Assembly (NCBI GenBank): GCA_964244725.1
Contig: CAXTJQ010000001.1
Span: 397,657-461,656, forward strand
Direction: 5' to 3'
DNA: 64,000 bases
From: Kumtagia sp964244725
GTDB lineage: Bacteria > Pseudomonadota > Alphaproteobacteria > Rhizobiales > Rhizobiaceae
This document shows, one piece after another, positions 51,714 to 62,235 of the stretch. The position numbers and the translations under genes were made by a program. Each line of letters starts with the position of its first letter. The stretch's first letter is position 1. The notes beneath the pieces are model-generated. The model searched no databases, was not told the DNA's origin, and saw only the letters and a list, made by a program, of their open reading frames with translations.

Positions 51714-52528
51714 ACGGGCGCTGGAGCGGCTTCAACATCCTCTCGATCGTCGTCGGCTTTACGTTCCTCTATCTGCCGATCGTCATCCTCGTGGTGTTCT
51801 CCTTCAACGAATCCAAGCTCGTCACGGTCTGGGGCGGTTTCTCGACCAAATGGTACGCCTCGCTCTTCAACAACAAGGGTCTGATGGACGCCGCCTGGGT
51901 CACGATCCGCGTCGGCGTGATCTCGGCGACCTTCGCGACGATCCTTGGCACGATGGCCGCGCTGACCCTCACGCGCTACACGCGCTTCCGCGGTCGGGTG
52001 CTGTTTTCCGGCATGGTGTTCGCGCCGCTGGTCATGCCGGAAGTCATTACCGGCCTGTCGCTGCTGCTGCTGTTCGTCGCGATCGGCCTCGACCGCGGCT
52101 TCCTGACGGTTACCCTGGCTCATATCACCTTCTCGATGTGCTTCGTGGCGGTCGTTGTGCAGTCGCGGCTGGTCAGCCTCGACCGCTCGCTGGAGGAAGC
52201 GGCGATGGACCTCGGCGCGCCGCCGGTGAAAACCTTCTTCCAGATCACGTTGCCCGTCATCGCGCCCGCGATCGTCTCGGGATGGATGTTGGCGTTCACA
52301 TTGTCGCTGGACGATCTGGTGATCTCCAGCTTCACCTCTGGGCCGGGCGCGACCACGCTTCCGATGAAGATCTACAGTCAGGTCCGGCTTGGCGTAACGC
52401 CCGAAATCAACGCAGCCTGCACTCTGCTGATTGGCATCGTCGCGCTCGGTGTCGTCGCGGCCTCGATCGCCAACAAGCGCCGCGAGGTCCAGCGCGCGCT
52501 CGACGAGCAGGCCGCCCAGCGGGGCTGA
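51710..52528 (+). CDS. potI: Putrescine ABC transporter permease PotI
   Basis: 272 residues, six helices. The sequence FTFLYLPIVILVVFSFNESK, TVWGGFSTKWYASLFNN, the EAA loop SLEEAAMDLGAPPVKTFFQI and FTLSLDDLVISSFTSGPGAT match PotI. Its ATG overlaps the potH stop (ATGA at 51710-51713). It completes potFGHI; the acetoacetyl-CoA synthetase gene begins 64 bp later on the same strand. Confidence 0.93.
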   Translation: MNGRWSGFNILSIVVGFTFLYLPIVILVVFSFNESKLVTVWGGFSTKWYASLFNNKGLMDAAWVTIRVGVISATFATILGTMAALTLTRYTRFRGRVLFSGMVFAPLVMPEVITGLSLLLLFVAIGLDRGFLTVTLAHITFSMCFVAVVVQSRLVSLDRSLEEAAMDLGAPPVKTFFQITLPVIAPAIVSGWMLAFTLSLDDLVISSFTSGPGATTLPMKIYSQVRLGVTPEINAACTLLIGIVALGVVAASIANKRREVQRALDEQAAQRG

Positions 52529-52592
52529 TTTCCATGAACCTTGCCCGTCTCAAATCCCGTGCGACGGACTGTTCGAAGCAAGGACGACGAGC

Positions 52593-54548
<1,956 letters not shown>

Positions 54549-54751
54549 CAGGAATTTTACGGTTAAAGTTTGCTGAATGCGGAATTTACCGCGTTTCCAC
54601 CGCCCACGCCGTTGTATAAAGGTGTTCGCTGATTGGCAAGGTTTCGTTAAGGAACGGTCGTGATAGTGGCGCCTAACTTGAGAACGACATTTTCGTTTCG
54701 CCACCGCAGGCCATTCTCCGATCAAGCCCCCGTCGTACAGCAATCTGATTG

Positions 54752-54778
54752 AAAGCGCCCGCAAGGGCGCTTTTTTTT
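54752..54778 (+). terminator. Rho-independent terminator
   Basis: AAAGCGCCC (54752-54760) and GGGCGCTTT (54765-54773) form a 9-bp stem with a GCAA loop, running into eight Ts (54771-54778). It ends plus-strand transcription ~200 bp after the acetoacetyl-CoA synthetase gene and sits just before the end of the minus-strand kinase gene. Confidence 0.9.
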
Positions 54779-54794
54779 GGCCCTCGAAGCCTGC

Positions 54795-57700
54795 TCAGTG
54801 CGCCAAGACGCGGGTCGATGGAAACGTGACCTCGACCATCGTTCCTTCGCCCGGCGTCGAGTTGATGAAGAAGCGGGCTCGGTTGGCCTCGACCATCGCC
54901 TTGGTGAGCGGCAGGCCGAGCCCGGTGCCGTCGCCGCGTGTGCGCTTCAGCGCGTTGATCTGCTTGAACGGCTTCAGCGCCTGCTCGATCTCGGCCTGCG
55001 TCATGCCGATCCCGGTATCGCGTATGCGCATGACGACTTCGCCCGTCGGTTCGTAGGCGGTCGAGACGATGACCTGCCCGCCCGCTTGGGTGTACCGGAT
55101 CGCGTTCGAAAGCAGGTTGAGCGCGATCTGGCGGATGCTGCGCAAATCGGCCACCACGTCGGGGAGGCGCGACGCGAGGCTGGACCTGATGATGACGCGC
55201 TCTCGGTTGGCCTGCGGCTGCATCATTGCGACGCTCTGGCCGAGCGTCTCGTTGAGCGAGACGGCCTCATGCGCCATCTCCTGCTCGCCCGCCTCGATCT
55301 TGGAGATGTCGAGCAGGTCGTTGACCAGGTCGAGCACATGGTTGCCGGATCGGTTGATGTCGCGCAGATAGTCGCGGTAGCGCTCATTGCCGATCGACCC
55401 GAACCGCTCGTCCATCATCAGTTCCGAAAAGCCGATGATCGCATTGAGTGGCGTGCGGATCTCGTGGCTGATCCGGGCGAGGAAATCGGTTTTCTGCGAA
55501 GAGGCGCGCTCGGCGAGCGACCGCGCATGGGTTAGCTCCTCCTCCGCGCGCTTCCATTGCGTCAGGTCGCGCACCACGGCGCAGAAGCCGGTGGCGTTCG
55601 GCAGCCGCCCGACCGACATGAACAGCGGAATGAACCGTCCCGCGGCTTCCCGCCCGATCACCTCGCGCCCGTCGTTGAGCACGCTGGCGACGCCGTTGTC
55701 CGACAGCCCGCCGAGATAGTCGCGCGCCGCGCGCTGGCTCTCGATCGCGAACAGCGAGACGAAGGGCTTGCCCTCGAGTTCGTCGGACTCGTAACCGAAC
55801 AGCGCTTCGGCGGGACGGCTGACGGAGCGGATGGCGCCCGCCGGGTCGATCAGGATCACGCCATCCGTCGCCGTGTCGATGATGGTGCGCATTTCGGAGA
55901 TGCGCGCCCGCAATTCGTCGCGCTCGCCGACTTCCAGGACCGGCGGGGCGAGCGGCAGGTCCGTGTCGCCGGTCCGTCGCACGACCAGCATCAGGGCGCG
56001 CGCGCCTTGCCAGGGAACGGCGCGCAGCAGCGCCTCGATCGGGAAGTTCTCGCCATCGGCGGTCCTGAGGCGGAGCGAGCGAGAGGTCTCGTCCGTTTCC
56101 CCGTCCGAATAGCGGTCGGCAAACAGAACCCCCAGCCCGCCGGCCCGCGCCAGCGTTTCGACGGACGCATATCCGGTCAGCTCGAGGAACTCGTCGTTGG
56201 CATAGTGCAGCGCATCGCCGGAATGAATCAGGATCGGCACCGGCAGCCGCGCCAGGATCGTCGTATCTTGCGGTCGTGTGCCCGGTGTTGCTTCTGGTTC
56301 AACCGACGCGATGGTCGACGCGCCCGCCGGATAGGGGCCTACGGGCGCGTCGATGGGCTCGGCCTCGTGTTCCGCGGTTTCGGCATCCTCAGCTTCTTCG
56401 AGCGCTTCCCTTACAAGCGGCGTCAGTTCGGACCAGCCCTCGAAATTCGATGGCGCGTACGGCTCTTCGACGCGGGCATCGGCGCTCTCGGTGACCGCGG
56501 GGTCGGCTGGCTCCGGGTGCGGCGGCTCCCCTGGGGGATCCATCACCGGACGCGATGGCTCCCCGATTTCCGTTGCATCGGCCTCCACTGGCGCCTCGGC
56601 AACGGGTGGCGTCGGCTCCGACCCGCCTTCGTCGTTCGAGGCCGCGCCACGGGCGGCCTCTACGCCGTCGATGTCCGCCAAGGCATCCGCATCCGCCGCG
56701 GAATCGAGCTTCCCGTCAGCCTCCGTCACCAAATGTGAAAATGTTCCGATCGCGGCCTCTTCTGCCTCGCCGCCGCCGGGATAAGGCTCTGCGGACGCGT
56801 CGACCGGATCGGCCTCGTGCTCGGCAAGCTCCGCCTCGGCCGCCTCCTGCCGCGCCTGCTCGACAGGCGGCGTCAGGTCGGACCAGCCCTCGCAATTTGA
56901 CGGATTGTAAGGCTCGTCGCCTGCCTCCGGGCTTTCAGGAGGCTCGGCGTCGGCCCCCTCCAGATCGTCGGACCCGGTCGCGGCCTGCGCTGCTGCGGCG
57001 CTGGCGTCGGCGACCGGATCATCGTGCGAATTCGGAACGGCGTCGAAAAGGTCGGCGGTGAGAGTATCGCGCTCGGTTTTTTCGGGCTCCGCCGCTTGAT
57101 CCCCTTTCGCGGCATCCTCGACAGGATGAACGCTGGGCGAATACGGAGCCGGCTCCTCGCCTGGCGCCGCAGGGGCGGCGATTTCCGCGCTCGCGATCCC
57201 GGAAACGTCGGTCGCCTCGTTCGAAGGCTGCGCTGATGCGGACTGCGCCGGCGTCTCGCGGTCGGTATCGACGACCGTTTTAAGGCGATCGCCGATTTCG
57301 CGGAACGCGACCTTCTCAACGGGCGAAAGGCTTCGCTCGATGCCTGGCGGGCGGTGTTCGGCGAGCCTGATGATCTTATCGGAGAACCGCCGGTCCGGCT
57401 GCGGCGCGACGCTCAGCGCAGGCGTCTCCCCCTCGAACGGATCGGCTGGGGGCGCGCGCTCTTCATCGATTCCTTCGACGAGCCCTGCCGATGCGGCGGA
57501 AAAAGCCTCGATCGTGCTGTCGGACCCAAGCGTCAGACCGGTCGCCAGCGGGTCCATCATCACGTCCGCGAGACGCGCGACGCCGAACCCGCGGAAACCC
57601 TCGAAGGTGCGGTCGCGCGAGTAGACGGGCAGGGCGGCGAGATCGACGGGAATCTTGAGGTCCGTTCCCGCGATCGGCCACAGGACGGAGCGCCCGGACC

Positions 57701-59204
57701 ACGTATCGCGCCGGTCCAGCAGGTTCGCGATCTCGCCGGACGGGTCGAGCGAAAGGCGGAGCGCCGCTTCATTGAAAGTGAGCCCGAGCACGTCGCCGGC
57801 GGCTGGCCCCACCGCCGCCACGAATTCCGGCGAAAGCGCGCTGAAACGACCGGCCGCGTCCGTCCTCCAGACGAACCGGACCGGAGCGGCCGGCGTCTCG
57901 CGAGACGCAAGCGCGTCGTCGACGGGCGGGGCGGGGTCGGCGCTCGGTCGAACGCTGCTTTCCGTCTCCGGCAGTTGGGTGACGATGGCCTCCGCGGGTG
58001 GGGTATCGGCGTCGACGAAATCAGGACGTGTGGTTTCCTGCCGATCCTGCTCCTGCGGCTCGTTTGAAGGCGCCTGAGCGGTATCGAGATCCGTCGACGT
58101 TTCGAGGGAAACCGTCTCGTCCGCATCCACCCGGCCGTCGGCCGCCGCGTCCGGAATCGATTCCGCAATCAGCTCGAACGACGGCCCGTGACCGGCCGGT
58201 TCTTCCGCGTCGGGCATGCCCACGGCGGCGTCATCCGCATCGTCAAAGGGCGCATTCCGGTCGGTGCCAGGCTCCGATGAGGCGGCCGCCGGTTCCGGCG
58301 CCTCCGCCTCGCCGCTCGTCAGCGCCGTCGACCCGCGCCGCGGCTGGTCCCCCGACGGCATTGCCCTGTCGGATGCCGGCTCCGCGGCTGTTTCACCCTT
58401 CGGGTCGATTGTCTCATGACGCCCGAAAGATGCTCGATTTTCACTGGCGTCGGTCGGAGCCTCCGCCATCGGCCCGATCATCAGGGCCGGCTCGGCCGCG
58501 CCGACCTCGCGGCCGGCCTCATCCTCGGCCGCGATTTCGGCGCGCCGCTCGTCGACGATCATCAGCAGATGCCGCGCGGGTTCGTCGCGTAGACGGGCGA
58601 TGCCGGCCGGGTAGCGCGCGCCGTCGCCGGAGATGATTTTTTTGACCAGCCGGTCGGGCTGCCGCGATGCCGCGCGCGCGAGGTCGGTCAGCGTCTGCGG
58701 GCTGATGCCGAGGTCCGCGAAGCCGTCGGAGGCCGCCTCGATCGCGCCGCGGCCGTCGAGCAGCGCGACCAGATGGCCCGGCTGCGTGAAGCCGCTGATC
58801 GCCTGACGCGCGCTGGCGACCGCCGCGCCGCGCAGGCTTTCGGCGGGAAGTGCGAGCAGGATGGCGTCCTCGCCGTCCGGCAGCGTGATCGCGCTCGCCG
58901 CGAACCCCAGCGCCAGGCTGGTTAGACCCTGATTGAGTCGGATGGTGATCGGACGGTCGCGACCGATCCGCGGGAAGCCGCGCGTCGACATGATCTGGCG
59001 CCTTGCGGCGAAGCCCAGGCCCGCGCCGCCGCCGATCGCCGCCTCGATATCGCTCTCCCCGAACAGCCGAGCACCGGGTCCGTTGACCCAGATGACATCC
59101 TGCAGGTCCGTAGACAGGATCAGGACGGCGTCACCGGCCGCGAATCGCTCGCGCACCGGGTCGAGCACGGCGACATCGAGATAGGAGTAGGTGGCTGCCG
59201 GCAT
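54795..59204 (-). CDS. Very large cytosolic PAS-domain histidine kinase (PdhS/PleC/DivJ type)
   Basis: 1469 residues with no membrane helices. The N-terminal ~230 residues (TYSYLDVAVLDPVRERFAAG, DAVLILSTDLQDVIWVNG) are a PAS-like block typical of rhizobial PdhS kinases. A second PAS-like region lies around 440-560. Between and after lies a very acidic, Ala/Glu/Pro-rich stretch with an internal duplication. PAS domains follow near 950-1060 (ILARLPVPILIHSGDALHYA) and 1090-1220 (IIDTATDGVILIDPAGAIRS). Then come HisKA with FLARISHEIRTPLNAIIGFS (His near 1243) and HATPase with NLLSNAIRYTQAG, RDTGIGM and GDGTGLGLPLTKAMVEA. Such kinases control DivK/PleD and CtrA-dependent polarity. The start at ATG 59204 gives the usual beginning; GTG 59234 is possible. 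Confidence 0.87.
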   Translation of the reverse strand: MPAATYSYLDVAVLDPVRERFAAGDAVLILSTDLQDVIWVNGPGARLFGESDIEAAIGGGAGLGFAARRQIMSTRGFPRIGRDRPITIRLNQGLTSLALGFAASAITLPDGEDAILLALPAESLRGAAVASARQAISGFTQPGHLVALLDGRGAIEAASDGFADLGISPQTLTDLARAASRQPDRLVKKIISGDGARYPAGIARLRDEPARHLLMIVDERRAEIAAEDEAGREVGAAEPALMIGPMAEAPTDASENRASFGRHETIDPKGETAAEPASDRAMPSGDQPRRGSTALTSGEAEAPEPAAASSEPGTDRNAPFDDADDAAVGMPDAEEPAGHGPSFELIAESIPDAAADGRVDADETVSLETSTDLDTAQAPSNEPQEQDRQETTRPDFVDADTPPAEAIVTQLPETESSVRPSADPAPPVDDALASRETPAAPVRFVWRTDAAGRFSALSPEFVAAVGPAAGDVLGLTFNEAALRLSLDPSGEIANLLDRRDTWSGRSVLWPIAGTDLKIPVDLAALPVYSRDRTFEGFRGFGVARLADVMMDPLATGLTLGSDSTIEAFSAASAGLVEGIDEERAPPADPFEGETPALSVAPQPDRRFSDKIIRLAEHRPPGIERSLSPVEKVAFREIGDRLKTVVDTDRETPAQSASAQPSNEATDVSGIASAEIAAPAAPGEEPAPYSPSVHPVEDAAKGDQAAEPEKTERDTLTADLFDAVPNSHDDPVADASAAAAQAATGSDDLEGADAEPPESPEAGDEPYNPSNCEGWSDLTPPVEQARQEAAEAELAEHEADPVDASAEPYPGGGEAEEAAIGTFSHLVTEADGKLDSAADADALADIDGVEAARGAASNDEGGSEPTPPVAEAPVEADATEIGEPSRPVMDPPGEPPHPEPADPAVTESADARVEEPYAPSNFEGWSELTPLVREALEEAEDAETAEHEAEPIDAPVGPYPAGASTIASVEPEATPGTRPQDTTILARLPVPILIHSGDALHYANDEFLELTGYASVETLARAGGLGVLFADRYSDGETDETSRSLRLRTADGENFPIEALLRAVPWQGARALMLVVRRTGDTDLPLAPPVLEVGERDELRARISEMRTIIDTATDGVILIDPAGAIRSVSRPAEALFGYESDELEGKPFVSLFAIESQRAARDYLGGLSDNGVASVLNDGREVIGREAAGRFIPLFMSVGRLPNATGFCAVVRDLTQWKRAEEELTHARSLAERASSQKTDFLARISHEIRTPLNAIIGFSELMMDERFGSIGNERYRDYLRDINRSGNHVLDLVNDLLDISKIEAGEQEMAHEAVSLNETLGQSVAMMQPQANRERVIIRSSLASRLPDVVADLRSIRQIALNLLSNAIRYTQAGGQVIVSTAYEPTGEVVMRIRDTGIGMTQAEIEQALKPFKQINALKRTRGDGTGLGLPLTKAMVEANRARFFINSTPGEGTMVEVTFPSTRVLAH

Positions 59205-59342
59205 ACTCGAACCAGGTTCTTGAACGGAACGCACGCTTTCGCGTTAACATTTTGTTAATAAAAGCTTGGCGAACGCTCGTCCACTCTTGCCGATCCTTTG
59301 GCGCCGATTCTCTCGGTGCGTGGTTAACCGGAGGACGGAAAA

Positions 59343-59384
59343 GTTATGGTGCAACGCAACATAAATGTTGCAACGCACCATAAC
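59343..59384 (+). promoter_or_regulatory. Candidate PhaR operator upstream of the phasin gene
   Basis: TGCAACGCA occurs at 59350-59358 and 59369-59377; each copy is a TGC-N3-GCA element, 19 bp apart, set in a larger imperfect palindrome whose outer arms GTTATGGTG (59343-59351) and CACCATAAC (59376-59384) are exact complements. PhaR, the PHB-sensing repressor of phasin genes, binds TGC/GCA-type sites in alphaproteobacteria as I recall it. The place, ~70 bp before the phasin start, fits. The regulator is not in the window. Confidence 0.65.
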
Positions 59385-59452
59385 TGGCGCTACATAGCCA
59401 TCATCAAGATCAAGACGGCTTCCGAGGAGCCGCCCCAATGAAAGGTGGAAAA

Positions 59453-59917
59453 ATGTCCAAGACCGCAGCCAAGACCGAAGACTACATCGAAAACGTCGAA
59501 TTTCCGGCTTTCGACGCTTCCAAGGCGACAGACCAGATGCGCGTCTTCGCCGAAAAGGGCGTCGAGCAGTCCAAGGAAGTCTACAGCAAGATGAAGTCCG
59601 GCGCGGAGACCACGCAGAAGGCCATGGAATCGACGTTCGAAACGGCGAAGGCGGCCGGCAGCGACCTTTCGCTGAAGACCATCGCCGCGATGCGCACCAA
59701 TGCCGAACTGGGCTTCTCGCATCTCGAGGCCCTGATGGGCGTCAAGTCGGTATCCGAATTCATCGAGTTGCAGACCGCCTTTGTCCGCAAGGGTCTCGAA
59801 ACCGTCGTCGCCCAGGGCAAGGACATGCAGGCCGCCGCCAGCAAGGCCGCCGAGGATGTGTCGCGTCCGATCAAGGACGTGTTCGAGAGGACAGTCCGCG
59901 AAGCCAAGGCCGCCTGA
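59453..59917 (+). CDS. Phasin (PHA granule-associated protein)
   Basis: 154 residues, all helical, no signal: AKTEDYIENVEFPAFDASKA, QSKEVYSKMKSGAETTQKAM, FSHLEALMGVKSVSEFIELQ and KAAEDVSRPIKDVFERTVRE. These match the phasin_2 family, which coats polyhydroxyalkanoate granules. The start ATG 59453 follows AGGTGG; the ATG at 59438 would add five residues. A strong, PhaR-type regulated promoter region lies upstream, and three anti-SD stem-loops with a terminator follow directly. A decayed second copy is found at 62236-62420. Confidence 0.92.
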   Translation: MSKTAAKTEDYIENVEFPAFDASKATDQMRVFAEKGVEQSKEVYSKMKSGAETTQKAMESTFETAKAAGSDLSLKTIAAMRTNAELGFSHLEALMGVKSVSEFIELQTAFVRKGLETVVAQGKDMQAAASKAAEDVSRPIKDVFERTVREAKAA

Positions 59918-59935
59918 ACGAGGCGCCTCAGAATA

Positions 59936-60042
59936 CCCCGCGGGCGGAACCTCCTCCCTCTTCCCGCGGGGGCATGCGGCCAGCACCTCCTCCCGCTGGT
60001 CTCTCATAGGAAAAGGCCGGCACTCCTCCCGCCGGCCTTTTT
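59936..60042 (+). ncRNA. Cuckoo/CcsR-like small RNA: three stem-loops with CTCCTCCC loops
   Basis: Three stem-loops follow the phasin stop by 18 bases. A: CCCCGCGGG (59936-59944) pairs with CCCGCGGGG (59963-59971), loop containing CCTCCTCCC at 59950-59958. B: GGCCAGC (59978-59984) pairs with GCTGGTC (59995-60001, one G-T pair), loop CCTCCTCCC at 59986-59994. C: GGCCGGC (60015-60021) pairs with GCCGGCC (60031-60037), loop CTCCTCCC at 60023-60030, followed by T5. Loops showing this anti-Shine-Dalgarno motif define the CcsR/cuckoo small RNAs of alphaproteobacteria. It is likely processed from the phasin mRNA 3' UTR or made from its own promoter; I see no clear promoter. Three copies rather than two is notable. 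Confidence 0.72.
60011..60042 (+). terminator. Rho-independent terminator of the phasin / small RNA unit
   Basis: AAAAGGCCGGC (60011-60021) and GCCGGCCTTTTT (60031-60042) form an 11-bp stem with a nine-base loop and a T-run (TTTTTCTTTT to 60046). It is the third of the three CTCCTCCC stem-loops, so the anti-SD motif sits in the terminator loop itself. Confidence 0.9.
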
Positions 60043-60164
60043 CTTTTGCCGCGCGTCGCCGGTCTTTTGCCTTGAAATCCCGACCGATTGTCCGTATTCA
60101 CGGCCTCGTTGCACGGTGGCTTCCCTCGAAATTTCGTCCGAAGCTTCGTCCCGCCGACGCCTGT

Positions 60165-60241
60165 GCGGTTGTAGCTCAGCTGGTTAGAGCGCCGGATTGT
60201 GGATCCGGAGGTCGGTGGTTCGAGCCCACCCAACCGTACCA
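60165..60241 (+). tRNA. tRNA-His (GTG)
   Basis: A 77-base cloverleaf with encoded CCA. The acceptor 5' GCGGTTG pairs with CAACCGT (G1-U72 wobble); the D arm contains AGCTCAGCTGGTTAGAGC; anticodon stem CCGGA/TCCGG has loop TTGTGGA with GTG at 60199-60201; the T arm is GGTGG-TTCGAGC-CCACC. The discriminator is A73, and there is no G-1/C73 pair. Loss of G-1 with A73 is a known trait of a subgroup of alphaproteobacteria. Confidence 0.97.
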
Positions 60242-60494
60242 TTGCCGACGGCTGAAGGCGCGAGTCGTCTGCGACGGGCGTCCATCCGACCGGCTTGCAG
60301 ACGGATAGAACAACTGTGGCATCGCTGCGCCAGCTACAACTCCGTCGTAACTCGATCCCTGCTGATGGCATTGCATGACGATGCGTCAGCTTACCTCACA
60401 TGGCTGCGCGTATTGACCCAGGGGAAGCGTGGATCCAGTATCGTTCACACGAACCGACGACATCGATGCTTTCAGAGATTTGGAGAGACGCCAG

Positions 60495-62177
60495 ATGCCG
60501 GTGCTCATCGTCAATGCGGATCAAACATACAATGCGTCCGGTGAGGGGTTTTACCTCTCGAACGGCAGCGCGTATTCGGGGCTATACCTTCGTCGCGATG
60601 TTCTCATTGCATCAGCCTACCTGGATGGGATGAGAGTCGTCGAAACGGTCGCGAATTTCAAGTTCAGCTTCGTCATCGACGGCATCATTCAGGGCGGCGC
60701 CAACGGCCTAAACGGAGACAATGGCGGCGGCGCGCTGAATGTCGCGATCAACAGCCAGGCCAGCGTGAGCGGCTTCGGCGAAGACGCCGCCGGCCTCCTT
60801 GTCAACGCGTCCACCTCGACGGTGACGAACGCGGGAGAAATCTGGGGAGCCATCGACGGCGTTCGTTTCGACCATGTGGGCGCGACCACGACGAGGATCA
60901 CCAACACGGGCAGAATCGAAGGAATGGAGCATGGCATCGTCGCGAATGGCGCGGGGCTGGTGGTTCTCACGAATTCCGGCGCCATCATCGGCTCCAGTAG
61001 CGGCGGCGCGAGTTTCATCCGGTCTCAGGAAGCGGGCGCCACCGGGATCACGCATATCAACAACTCAGGCACGATGATCGGCAACATCATCCTGAATGCC
61101 GGGGCCGATATCTACGATGGCCGCCATGGCGCTCTTCTGGAAGGCATCATTGACGGCAAGAGCGGCGATGACATCATCTACGGCGGCGCCGAGGACAACG
61201 TCATTTTCGGGGACGAGGACAACGACCATCTGGAGGGAGGTGGCGGAAACGACACGCTTAGCGGTGGGTCCGGAGCCAATTACCTGGCGGGAGGGGCGGG
61301 CGACGATCGCTATGTGTTGGGCGAAGACGACATTGTCGACGAGACTTTGGTGGGTTCCGATGGTGCCGATACCGTCGTCTCCGCGTTCGGTTCGGTGGAT
61401 ATAAGCGATAAGACCCGCTTCAAGGGCGCGATCGAAAACATTGAAGCGGGTGGCAACTTCCCATTGAGCGCCACGGGCAACGCACTCGACAACAAAATTT
61501 CCACTGGCTCCGGCGCCGACATCATCGACGGAGGCGCGGGTATCGATATTATGAGCGGTGGTTATGGCAACGACACCTTCATCGTCGACAACGCCGGCGA
61601 TAAGATCGTCGAACTGGCCAACCAAGGCGCGGACATCGTCAAGACCTCGGTCAGCTACACGCTTGGCGCCAGCGCCCATGTCGAGACCCTCCAGACGACA
61701 CAGCAAAGCGGCGCCGCCGCCATCGACCTGACCGGCAACAATATCGCCCAAGGAATTATCGGCAACAACGGGGCCAACAAGCTCAGCGGGCTCGGCGGCG
61801 AAGACCTGCTTTTTGGACTGGGTGGCAACGATACCCTCACCGGCGGCGCGGGCAAGGACAGTTTTTACTTTAACACTCCGGTCGGCAGCGCAAGCAACGT
61901 CGACACGATTACTGACTTCAACGTAGCCGACGATACGATCAAGCTCGCGAAGTTGATCTTCGCCGCTCTCGATGTCGGCGCGCTTTCGCCCGATGCGTTC
62001 TGGTCGAGCACGGCGGGCGTGGCCCACGATGCCAGCGACCGCATCGTTTACGACACCGACAGCGGCGCGCTCACCTACGACGCCGACGGCAATCTGGCGG
62101 GCGGCGTCGGCGCGATCAAATTCGCGGTCGTCGGGCTCAATCTCAGTCTAACGAGCGCTGATTTTGCGGTGAATTGA
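60495..62177 (+). CDS. RTX / serralysin C-terminal-type calcium-binding protein
   Basis: 560 residues. The first ~210 (PVLIVNADQTYNASGEGFYL, then beta-helix-like repeats such as VTNAGEIWGAIDG, ITNTGRIEGMEHGI, LTNSGAIIGSS) look like a beta-solenoid with T/I-N-x-G-x-I turns. From ~235 come RTX nonapeptides (GKSGDDIIYGGAEDNVIFGD, GGGGNDTLSGGSG), then a linking domain (NNIAQGIIGN) and the M10-type end (FYFNT, DTITDF, STAGVAHDAS, YDTDSGALTYDADG). No catalytic motif is seen. It probably passes a type I exporter, which is not in the window. The start is ATG 60495 with GGAGAG upstream; a GTG at 60429 is also open. It is a paralogue of the partial gene at 1-569. Confidence 0.86.
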   Translation: MPVLIVNADQTYNASGEGFYLSNGSAYSGLYLRRDVLIASAYLDGMRVVETVANFKFSFVIDGIIQGGANGLNGDNGGGALNVAINSQASVSGFGEDAAGLLVNASTSTVTNAGEIWGAIDGVRFDHVGATTTRITNTGRIEGMEHGIVANGAGLVVLTNSGAIIGSSSGGASFIRSQEAGATGITHINNSGTMIGNIILNAGADIYDGRHGALLEGIIDGKSGDDIIYGGAEDNVIFGDEDNDHLEGGGGNDTLSGGSGANYLAGGAGDDRYVLGEDDIVDETLVGSDGADTVVSAFGSVDISDKTRFKGAIENIEAGGNFPLSATGNALDNKISTGSGADIIDGGAGIDIMSGGYGNDTFIVDNAGDKIVELANQGADIVKTSVSYTLGASAHVETLQTTQQSGAAAIDLTGNNIAQGIIGNNGANKLSGLGGEDLLFGLGGNDTLTGGAGKDSFYFNTPVGSASNVDTITDFNVADDTIKLAKLIFAALDVGALSPDAFWSSTAGVAHDASDRIVYDTDSGALTYDADGNLAGGVGAIKFAVVGLNLSLTSADFAVN

Positions 62178-62235
62178 AGGACTACCTGTCGGGTCGCCGT
62201 TGCAGTTCTCCCCTGCCAATACGCTCTCAAGCCAT

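Noticed and set aside
52431..52592. Upstream extension of the acetoacetyl-CoA synthetase frame into potI
   Set aside because: The extension is Ser/Arg/Pro-rich and overlaps potI; TTG 52593 has a ribosome site and the family-typical start.
60165..60241. tRNA-His as the attachment site of an integrated element carrying the RTX genes
   Set aside because: No integrase gene and no downstream copy of the tRNA 3' end could be found by eye.
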